Assembly: GCF_000818015.1 (NCBI RefSeq)
Contig: NZ_CP007511.1
Location: forward strand, 2,304,501-2,368,500
Direction of reading: 5' to 3'
From: Stutzerimonas balearica DSM 6083
GTDB lineage: Bacteria > Pseudomonadota > Gammaproteobacteria > Pseudomonadales > Pseudomonadaceae
Length of the DNA stretch: 64,000 nucleotides
Positions 57,550 through 64,000 of this stretch are shown in pieces (position 1 is the stretch's first letter; every line of letters starts with the position of its first letter). A program made the position numbers and the translations under genes. Below the pieces are notes generated by a model. The model did no database searches, had not been told where the DNA came from, and saw nothing but the letters and a program-made list of their open reading frames with translations.

Positions 57550-58734
57550 TCAGCGCACCGCCTCGAACAGGCCCGACGCACCCATGCCGCCGCCCACGCA
57601 CATGGTCACGACCCCGTAGCGCAGGTTGCGTCGCTGCAATTCGCGGATCAGGTGCCCGGTGGTACGCGAGCCGGTCATGCCGAACGGGTGGCCAATAGCG
57701 ATCGAACCGCCGTTGACGTTGTACTTTTCGTTGTCGATACCCAGCCGGTCGCGGCAGTACAGGCATTGCGAGGCAAAGGCCTCATTGAGTTCCCAGAGGT
57801 CGATATCCTCGACCGACAACCCCTTGGCCTTGAGCAGGCGCGGCACCGAGAACACCGGGCCGATGCCCATTTCGTCCGGCTCGCAGCCGGCGACGGTGAA
57901 GCCGCGGAAGAAGGCTCGTGGCTTGAGCCCCAGTGCGATGGCCTTTTCCAGGCTCATTACCAGCGTCATCGAGGCGCCGTCGGAGAGCTGCGAAGCGTTA
58001 CCAGCGGTGACCGAACCGTCCTCGGCAAAGGCCGGCTTGAGCGAGGCCAGGCCTTCGAGCGTGGTATCCGGGCGGTTGCAGTCGTCGCGGTCGACCACAC
58101 CCTCGTGCTCGGTCCGGGCGCCCGTCGCCTTGTCCTCGGTGAAATAGCGCACCGACATCGGCACGATCTCGTCGGCGAACAGCCCTTCGGCCTGCGCGCG
58201 CGCGGTGCGCTGCTGGCTTTGCAGGGCATAGAGATCCTGCTGCTCGCGGCTCACGTTGTAGCGCCGCGCGACGGTCTCGGCGGTCTGCCCCATGCTGTGA
58301 TAGATGCCCGGAACCTGCTGCTGGATGACCGGGTTGTAGAGGTGATCGGTGTTCTTGCTCTTGGCCGTCAGGGTGATTGATTCCACCCCGCCGGCGACGA
58401 TCACGTCACTGCAGCCGGAGGCGATCTGGTTCGCCGCGATGGCGATCGCCTGCAGGCCGGACGAGCAGAAGCGGTTGAGCGTCATGCCGGCGCACTGCAC
58501 GCCCAGGCGCGAGAGCACCGCCACGTTGCGGCCGATGTTGTAGCCCTGCGCGCCCTCGTTGGAACCGGCGCCAACGATGCAGTCGTCCACCAGTGCCGGG
58601 TCGAGGTCGTTGCGCGAGAGCAGCGCGTCGACGCAATGGGCCGCCATGTCATCGGGGCGGGTCATGTTGAACTTGCCGCGAAAGGACTTGGCCAGGCCGG
58701 TCCGGACGCTGTCGACGATTACCACTTCGCGCAT
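57550..58734 (-). CDS. Acetyl-CoA acyltransferase (thiolase)
   Basis: A 394-residue thiolase. The nucleophilic Cys is in NRFCSSGLQAIA near residue 88, the catalytic His in GGSIAIGHPFGMTGSR and the second Cys in MCVGGGMGA. It could act in fatty acid oxidation or as acetoacetyl-CoA thiolase; the sequence does not decide. The ATG at 58734 is well placed. Convergent with fumC across the repeat. Confidence 0.9.
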   Translation of the reverse strand: MREVVIVDSVRTGLAKSFRGKFNMTRPDDMAAHCVDALLSRNDLDPALVDDCIVGAGSNEGAQGYNIGRNVAVLSRLGVQCAGMTLNRFCSSGLQAIAIAANQIASGCSDVIVAGGVESITLTAKSKNTDHLYNPVIQQQVPGIYHSMGQTAETVARRYNVSREQQDLYALQSQQRTARAQAEGLFADEIVPMSVRYFTEDKATGARTEHEGVVDRDDCNRPDTTLEGLASLKPAFAEDGSVTAGNASQLSDGASMTLVMSLEKAIALGLKPRAFFRGFTVAGCEPDEMGIGPVFSVPRLLKAKGLSVEDIDLWELNEAFASQCLYCRDRLGIDNEKYNVNGGSIAIGHPFGMTGSRTTGHLIRELQRRNLRYGVVTMCVGGGMGASGLFEAVR

Positions 58735-58847
58735 GGTTCACCTCGGGTCTTGTTGTTGGAGATGACCCGAGCATAGTGGCGCTCGCTTCGCACTGGCGAC
58801 GACCATTCAGCGAGCGTATGCACGCCCATCGCCCGCCGCGGCGGGCG

Positions 58848-60341
58848 TCATTTCTCGGCGATCGCCGCCTCCAGCGCCTCGTTGAGCGTGCGCAATACCT
58901 TCACCCGGGCGAAGCGCTTGTCGTTGGCCTCGACCAGCGTCCACGGCGCGATCTCGGTACTGGTACGGTCGACCATGTCCGCCACCGCACTGGCGTAATC
59001 ATCCCAGCGCTCGCGGTTGCGCCAGTCTTCCTCGGTGATCTTGAAGCGCTTGAACGGCGTGTCCTCGCGCTCCTTGAAGCGCTTGAGCTGGGTCTGCTTG
59101 TCGATCGACAGCCAGAACTTGACCAGCACGATGCCGGCGTCGGTCAGGTGCTCCTCGAAGTCGTTGATCTCGCTGTAGGCGCGCAGCCAGTCGGCCGGCG
59201 AGCAAAAGCCCTCGACCCGCTCGACCAGCACGCGGCCGTACCAGGAACGATCGAAGATGGTGAACTTGCCGCGCTCGGGCACGTTGCGCCAGAAACGCCA
59301 CAGCCATGGCTGCGCGCGCTCCTCCTCGGTTGGCGCGGCGATCTGGATGGTGCGGTACAAGCGTGGATCGAGCGCTCCGGTGATGCGCCGGATGGCGCTG
59401 CCCTTGCCCGCCGCGTCATGGCCCTCGAACAGCGCCAGCACACCGCGCTTGCGCAGGCGCCGGTCGCGCAGCAGACGCGACAGCCGGGCCTGCTCTTCGA
59501 TCAGCTGGTGCTGGTAGCTGTCCTTGTCGAGCTTTTGCGTCAGGTCGAGGCTGTCGAGCAGGCTCAGCCGCTCGATGTCGGCGACCAGCGGCGCGGTGTG
59601 CGGCTGCGCCGGTGCCGGCGGCTGCTCGGTGGCATCCAGCGCGGCCTGCAGCCCGCGCAGCAGGATGCGCCCGACCGCCAGGCTGCGATAGCGCTCGTCG
59701 GCGCCCTCGATGATGTACCAGGGGGCGAAGTCCCGGCTGCTGCGGCGCAGGATGGTTTCGGCGTAGCGCACGAAGCGGTCGTAGGTCTTGGACTGCTGCC
59801 AGTCCAGCGGGCTGATGCGCCAGCTGTGCAGCGGGTCGTTCTTCAGCGAGTCCAGGCGCGCCTTCATCTGCGCCTTGGACAGGTGGAACCAGAACTTGAA
59901 GATCAGCACGCCCTCGTCGCAGAGCATGCGTTCCAGGCGCTGCGCCTTGAGCGTCTGCAAGGCCAGGTCCGCGCCCTTGATCCGTTTGTTGACCCGGTCC
60001 TGCAGCATCTTGCTGTACCAGTTACCGAAGAAGATCCCGGTGGTGCCCTTGGGCGGCAGGCGGCGCCAGTAGCGCCACGCGGCCGGATGGGCCAGTTCCT
60101 CGTCGCTTGGGGTGTCGAAGCTCTCGACGCGGATCAGCCGCGGGTCCATCCACTCGCTGAGCAGCTTGATGGTTTCACCCTTGCCCGCGCCCTCGATGCC
60201 GTTGATGAGGATCAGCACCGGAAAGCGCGCTTCGCTGCGCAGCCGATACTGGGCCTGCAGCAACGCCTCGCGCAGTGCCGGCACTTCGGCATCGTAGGTG
60301 GCCTTGTCGACGGCATGGCCGATTTCCGCGGATTCGAACAT
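58848..60341 (-). CDS. pap: Polyphosphate:AMP phosphotransferase (class II PPK2)
   Basis: A 497-residue tandem PPK2 protein. The N-terminal domain (1-240) has a GIEGAGKGET P-loop and the C-terminal domain (about 275-497) GHDAAGKGSA with DRSWYGR. It phosphorylates AMP with polyphosphate to give ADP, as shown for the P. aeruginosa homologue (PA3455). The ATG at 60341 has GGAGA 7 nt upstream. Confidence 0.9.
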   Translation of the reverse strand: MFESAEIGHAVDKATYDAEVPALREALLQAQYRLRSEARFPVLILINGIEGAGKGETIKLLSEWMDPRLIRVESFDTPSDEELAHPAAWRYWRRLPPKGTTGIFFGNWYSKMLQDRVNKRIKGADLALQTLKAQRLERMLCDEGVLIFKFWFHLSKAQMKARLDSLKNDPLHSWRISPLDWQQSKTYDRFVRYAETILRRSSRDFAPWYIIEGADERYRSLAVGRILLRGLQAALDATEQPPAPAQPHTAPLVADIERLSLLDSLDLTQKLDKDSYQHQLIEEQARLSRLLRDRRLRKRGVLALFEGHDAAGKGSAIRRITGALDPRLYRTIQIAAPTEEERAQPWLWRFWRNVPERGKFTIFDRSWYGRVLVERVEGFCSPADWLRAYSEINDFEEHLTDAGIVLVKFWLSIDKQTQLKRFKEREDTPFKRFKITEEDWRNRERWDDYASAVADMVDRTSTEIAPWTLVEANDKRFARVKVLRTLNEALEAAIAEK

Positions 60342-60481
60342 CGGTGTCTCCAGCAATGGGCAATGAGCGCAACCCTAGCAGGCCGGCGCGGCGCGCGGCG
60401 AGAGGCCGGCCGGTAGCGGGCGCCGGCCCGTCTCGACGGCGTGCGCCTCGCGGAGGCGGTCAGGCAAGCTTTTGAGGCACA

Positions 60482-61198
60482 ATGCCGCACATGAATTCCA
60501 GCGATCTGCCGCGCTGCTGCGCGCCTCTGCAAGACCATTGGCCATTGCCGAAACCGCTGGCCGGGGCCAGGCTGCTCAGCACCCGCTTCGATCCCAGCCG
60601 TTTCGATCCGGACGATTTCGCCCGCTGCCAGCTGCCGCCGGTGCGCGGCGTGGCCAAGCGGCAGAGCGAGTTTCTCGCCGGCCGGGCCTGCGCGCGCGAG
60701 GCGCTCAGATGCCTGACTGGCACCGCGGGCGTGCCGCAGGTGGGCGAGGATCGCGCGCCGATCTGGCCGGCCGGCGTGGTCGGCTCGATCACCCATGGTG
60801 GTGGCTGGGCGTCGGCGGTGGTCGGGCACGAAACCCATTGGCGCGGCCTCGGGCTCGATGTGGAAACGCTGATTCCGGCCGAGCGTGCCGACCGCCTGGC
60901 CGGTGAAATCCTCACGCCCGGCGAGTTCGAGGGCTACGAAGCCCTCGACGAGGCCGCGCGCAGTGCGCGGGTCACCCGGACCTTCTCGCTCAAGGAGAGC
61001 CTGTTCAAGGCGCTCTACCCGCTGGTGCGCACGCGCTTCTATTTCCACGATGCCGAGCTGGTGCACAGCAACGAAGGGCTCGCGCGGCTGCGCCTGCTGA
61101 TCGACCTGCCCGGCGGCTGGTCGCGCGGCAGCGAGCTGAACGGCCAGTTCTGCGAGTTCGACGGTTACCTGCTCAGCCTGGTCAGCGTGCCGGCCTAG
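60482..61198 (+). CDS. pcpS: 4'-phosphopantetheinyl transferase PcpS
   Basis: A 238-residue Sfp-type transferase that activates acyl and peptidyl carrier proteins. It has AKRQSEFLAGRACAREAL, GSITHGGGWA with the catalytic His, LGLDVETL and FSLKESLFKALYP. It is close to PcpS of P. aeruginosa, which serves both primary and siderophore synthesis. GAGG lies 5 nt before the first ATG; a second ATG three codons on is possible. Its stop overlaps the sensor kinase stop as CTAG. Confidence 0.92.
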   Translation: MPHMNSSDLPRCCAPLQDHWPLPKPLAGARLLSTRFDPSRFDPDDFARCQLPPVRGVAKRQSEFLAGRACAREALRCLTGTAGVPQVGEDRAPIWPAGVVGSITHGGGWASAVVGHETHWRGLGLDVETLIPAERADRLAGEILTPGEFEGYEALDEAARSARVTRTFSLKESLFKALYPLVRTRFYFHDAELVHSNEGLARLRLLIDLPGGWSRGSELNGQFCEFDGYLLSLVSVPA

Positions 61199-62814
61199 CT
61201 GCGCGCCACCCGCTCGCTGCCAGCAGTCCGCGGCCACACCAGGCTGAAGCGCGCACCGCCGAGTTCGCTGACGCCCAGCTGCGCCCGCCCGCCGTGCCAA
61301 TAGAGAATGCGCCGTACGATCGACAAGCCCAGGCCATGCCCACCGGAAGCCCGCGTGCGGCTGTCGTCCAGCCGCAGGAAGGGCTCGAACACCCGCTCGC
61401 GGTCCGCCTCCGGCACGCCTGGCCCGTCATCCTGCACCTCGAGCCGGGCAAGGCCCTCGTCAAGGGAAAACCCCACCAGCACGCGGCGCTCGGCGTAGCG
61501 CATGGCATTGCTGACCAGGTTGGTCAGCGCGCGGCGCAGGTAATGTGGCTCGGCCTCGGCCCAGACGCTGCCATCGGCTGCCGGGCGGCAGTCGCCGCGG
61601 CGCATTTCGATTTCGGGACGCAGCGGCGCGAGCGCCTCGATCACCTGGTCGACCAGCAGCGCCAGGTCCACCGCCTGCATGCGCAGCATCGGCGCGCCCT
61701 GCTCGAGGCGTGAATATACGAGCATCTCGTCGACCAGCCGATCGAGGTCGTCGATGTCACGGTCCATGCCGGCCAGATACTTGCCGCGCGCGTCCGCCTC
61801 CTGGGCCTGCTCGGCCATCTCCAGGCCGAAGCGCAGGCGCGCCACCGGCGTGCGCAGCTCATGGGCCACGCCGCTGGTCATCTCGCGCTGCACGGCGAGC
61901 AGGCGCTGCAACTGGCACGCCATGCCGTTGAATGCTGCCGCCAGCCGCCCCACCGCATCGTGGCCGGCGTCCGGCACGCGCGCCTGCAGGTCGCCGGCAG
62001 CGATCTGCGTCGCCGCGCCCTCCAGCGCACTGAGGCGAAATTCCAGGCGCCGCACGAGCACGTACACGGTCAGCCCGATCAGCGTCAGCCCGAGCAAGCC
62101 GATGCCCAGCAGCAGGTGCGCCGGGTAGGGATTCATCGGAAACAGCGGCCCGAGGTGCAGAATCCAGCGCGTGCCGGCCACCGCCGCGAAGACGTGGATG
62201 GTGTCGCCACCCCGGCCGAGCGCCATCACCGTGTCGCCTTCGTCGAGGCGCCGGCGCTGGTCGTCGTCGAGATTGGCGCTGTCGCGGGTCACCAGCGTCA
62301 GGTCGTAGCCGAAGCCATGGCGCGACTTGAGCCGCGCCAGCTGCTGCGGCTGGAGATCCTCGGGGTAGCGGATCAGCTCGTCGATCAACAGATAAACGGT
62401 GGCGCGTGCGAGTTGCTCGCTGACCTGCTCGACCTCGCCGGTCAGCACCAGCCCGGCGGGCTCGCTGACCAGACTGTAGACCGTGACGCGATTGGGCCGG
62501 GTCTGCTCGACCAGCACCTGGCCACGCAGCAGGCGTGTTTCCAGGCTGCGCTCGAGGCTGACATCTTCAAGCGTGCGCACCCGCAGCGGAATGCCCAGCA
62601 GCCGCCCCCAGAGGTTGGCCGCCTGGCGGCGCTCGACCGGCGTCATGCTGCTCATGTTGTAGGCCATCAGGCGGAAGGTACCGGCCGCCAGACGCTCGCG
62701 ATAACTGTCGGCACGCTGCTGGTTGAGCAGTTGCAGGCCGCCCGCGCCCAGCACCGCCACCAGCACCAGCACGGCGAGCACGCCGCCGTAGATGCGCAGG
62801 AAGATGGCGTTCAC
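61195..62814 (-). CDS. RstB-like sensor histidine kinase
   Basis: A 539-residue kinase using a GTG start. TM1 (about 7-29), a ~200-residue periplasmic domain, TM2 (about 230-252), HAMP, HisKA with the phosphorylated His in GVAHELRTPVARLRF and an HATPase with NLVSNAMRYAE, DDGPGVP and GGHGLGLSI. It follows the response regulator gene by 10 nt. Resembles RstB; signal unknown. Confidence 0.88.
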   Translation of the reverse strand: MNAIFLRIYGGVLAVLVLVAVLGAGGLQLLNQQRADSYRERLAAGTFRLMAYNMSSMTPVERRQAANLWGRLLGIPLRVRTLEDVSLERSLETRLLRGQVLVEQTRPNRVTVYSLVSEPAGLVLTGEVEQVSEQLARATVYLLIDELIRYPEDLQPQQLARLKSRHGFGYDLTLVTRDSANLDDDQRRRLDEGDTVMALGRGGDTIHVFAAVAGTRWILHLGPLFPMNPYPAHLLLGIGLLGLTLIGLTVYVLVRRLEFRLSALEGAATQIAAGDLQARVPDAGHDAVGRLAAAFNGMACQLQRLLAVQREMTSGVAHELRTPVARLRFGLEMAEQAQEADARGKYLAGMDRDIDDLDRLVDEMLVYSRLEQGAPMLRMQAVDLALLVDQVIEALAPLRPEIEMRRGDCRPAADGSVWAEAEPHYLRRALTNLVSNAMRYAERRVLVGFSLDEGLARLEVQDDGPGVPEADRERVFEPFLRLDDSRTRASGGHGLGLSIVRRILYWHGGRAQLGVSELGGARFSLVWPRTAGSERVARS

Positions 62815-62824
62815 GAAGGCGGAC

Positions 62825-63547
62825 CTAGGCCATCGCAGCGGCGGCTTCGGCGACGAACAGATAGCCCTTGCCGCGCACGGTCTTGATCAGCCGCGGATGC
62901 TCGGGGTCGTCACCGATCTTCGGGCGGATGCGCGAAATGCGCACGTCGATGGAACGGTCCTGGCCGTCGTACTCGATACCGCGCAGCTCGGCGAAGATCT
63001 CCTCGCGCGAGAGGATGCGCCCAGCGTTGGCGGTCAGCAGCCAGAGCAGGTCGAACTCCGCCGCGGTCAGTTCGATCGGCCGCTCGCGCAGCCAGGCCTC
63101 GCGCAACGCGTTATCGATCAGCAGCGGGCCGAATGACAGGCGCTTGGCCGCGCCTACCGGCGGCTCGGTGCCTTCGCGCCGGCGCAGCAAGGCCCGGATG
63201 CGCGCCAGCAGCAGGCGTGGTCGCACGGGCTTGCAGACGTAGTCGTCGGCGCCGGTCTCCAGGCCGAGCACCTGGTCGAGCTCGTCCGAGCGCGCGGTGA
63301 GCATGAGGATCGGGCCGTCGTAGCGCTCGCGTGCGCGCCGACAGATGGCCATGCCGTCCTCACCCGGCAGCATCACGTCGAGCACGACCAGATCGGGCTG
63401 CTCGGCAACGATGCGTTCGACTGCCCGCGCGCCGTCGGTCTCGATGCCGACCTCGAAACCGCCCTGCCCCAGCAGGTATTCGCGGGTCAGTTCGGCCAAC
63501 CGCTGATCGTCCTCGACGATCAGGATGCGCCACGCTTGTTGCTCCAT
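62825..63547 (-). CDS. OmpR-family response regulator (RstA-like)
   Basis: A 240-residue regulator. Receiver (1-120) with DLVVLDVMLPGEDG (phospho-acceptor Asp) and CKPVRP; winged-helix output (about 135-235) with RPIELTAAEFDLLWLL and RGKGYLFV. Pairs with the kinase downstream. Located near pcpS and (by inference) nrdA, as the PA1157-PA1158 pair is in P. aeruginosa as I recall. Confidence 0.92.
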   Translation of the reverse strand: MEQQAWRILIVEDDQRLAELTREYLLGQGGFEVGIETDGARAVERIVAEQPDLVVLDVMLPGEDGMAICRRARERYDGPILMLTARSDELDQVLGLETGADDYVCKPVRPRLLLARIRALLRRREGTEPPVGAAKRLSFGPLLIDNALREAWLRERPIELTAAEFDLLWLLTANAGRILSREEIFAELRGIEYDGQDRSIDVRISRIRPKIGDDPEHPRLIKTVRGKGYLFVAEAAAAMA

Positions 63548-63643
63548 CCTTGCCTCCTCACTGCCGGTCGGCGCCAGTCAACGCGTCGGGCATTGTACTC
63601 AACGCCACGCCGCGCAGCAGGGGGCGAAAAGCACTTGCAATAA

Positions 63644-63659
63644 ACACAACATATAGTGT
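63644..63659. promoter_or_regulatory. NrdR-box-like palindrome
   Basis: ACACAACATATAGTGT fits the 16-bp NrdR consensus (ACAC, AT-rich centre, GTGT). NrdR represses ribonucleotide reductase genes. A second box at the usual spacing was not found. Confidence 0.65.
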
Positions 63660-63789
63660 TTGCCTTTTTGCCGTTCGAGCGCTCCGGAAGGCACTGAAAT
63701 GGCGCGCATTTCGTCGCCACGCACGCAACGCCAGACCCCGTCTGGCGTTGCCGATGGCCTTCGCCAATCACCCACATACCACCCACACG

Positions 63790-63798
63790 TTATCCACA
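63790..63798 (+). promoter_or_regulatory. Perfect DnaA box
   Basis: TTATCCACA, identical to the consensus DnaA box. DnaA also regulates nrdAB in E. coli. Single copy, so not an origin. Confidence 0.6.
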
Positions 63799-64000
63799 GC
63801 TTGTTCAGGCCGGCCTGGCTTGCATCTGCCCGGCACCCCGATTATTGTGGCGCCCCTCGCGAGCGCCCCCCAGATGTTGGGTTCCTCGCACTCGAATAAA
63901 ACGGCCACCCGTTGCACCGGAATCGCTCAGGCGAGCACTCCGGCGGCACCGTTCCGAAGCCGCGCTACGCCGCCACGCCGAGCCCGACGCGATCACGCCG

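Larger units (their letters stand above)
63548..64000. other. Non-coding right edge, probable nrdA upstream region
   Basis: No credible gene in 453 bp. It holds the NrdR-like and DnaA boxes listed separately and an AT-rich stretch at 63636-63672. The direction and position suggest the leader of a plus-strand gene beyond the window. The final 100 bp are GC-rich with no clear start codon. Confidence 0.45.

Noticed and set aside
63790..63798. Replication origin
   Set aside because: A single DnaA box without a cluster, AT-rich unwinding region or origin genes.

Overview
The window looks like chromosome of a high-GC Pseudomonadaceae bacterium close to Pseudomonas stutzeri / Stutzerimonas. The evidence is high-GC codon use, the presence of PcpS, FadE, WbpM, RssB/RssC and an itaconate cluster, and gene order that I recall from P. 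aeruginosa. No rRNA, tRNA or CRISPR array was seen. The assignment is by protein resemblance and remembered gene order, not by a search.

Region 1 (1-1.69 kb) is the right end of an integrated element: the tail of an unknown gene, a PrtN-like activator and a tyrosine integrase next to the 5' end of dusA. Its lower GC stops abruptly inside the first codons of dusA. Region 2 (1.6-13 kb) is conserved backbone: dusA, tal, the RssB/RssC partner-switching pair, a PilZ protein, mlaA, a DUF4404 protein, queF, an ABC-2 exporter, fadE and a PA2817-family protein.

Region 3 (13.2-32.1 kb) is an O-antigen locus bounded by wbpM and ihfB, with the whole operon on the minus strand. It encodes the route from fructose-6-P to GDP-D-rhamnose (WbpW-type bifunctional enzyme, ManB-type mutase, Gmd, Rmd), two single-domain glycosyltransferases (WbpY/WbpZ-like), one 1240-residue polypeptide with three GT-B domains, a small initiating phosphoglycosyltransferase with WbpM and a WbpV-like SDR (priming sugar), and the ABC exporter Wzm/Wzt. 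No wzx, wzy or wzz is present. Next to wzt is an FkbM-type methyltransferase carrying a perfect 42-bp in-frame tandem repeat that encodes a regular alanine-rich coiled coil. Together these suggest an ABC-dependent D-rhamnan whose length may be set by a capping methyltransferase with an adjustable coiled-coil ruler. This is the most interesting hypothesis in the window.

Region 4 (32.6-43.5 kb) holds a CaiB-type CoA transferase, an alpha/beta hydrolase and an itaconate-catabolism cluster (ich, acyl-CoA dehydrogenase, VOC protein, MmgE/PrpD protein, ict, ccl, TRAP binding protein) with a divergent LysR regulator. Four intergenic hairpin-repeat elements are scattered in it. Region 5 (43.5-64 kb) is mixed housekeeping: a DUF2254 membrane protein, an MFS carrier, ArfB, a membrane hydrolase, an APC transporter, an HBM chemoreceptor, an ABC exporter, a DsbA-like protein, TrhO, BolA, a DUF2059 protein, FumC, a thiolase, polyphosphate:AMP phosphotransferase, PcpS and an RstAB-like two-component system. 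The right edge is a non-coding stretch with one NrdR-box-like palindrome and one perfect DnaA box, as expected if nrdA starts just outside the window.
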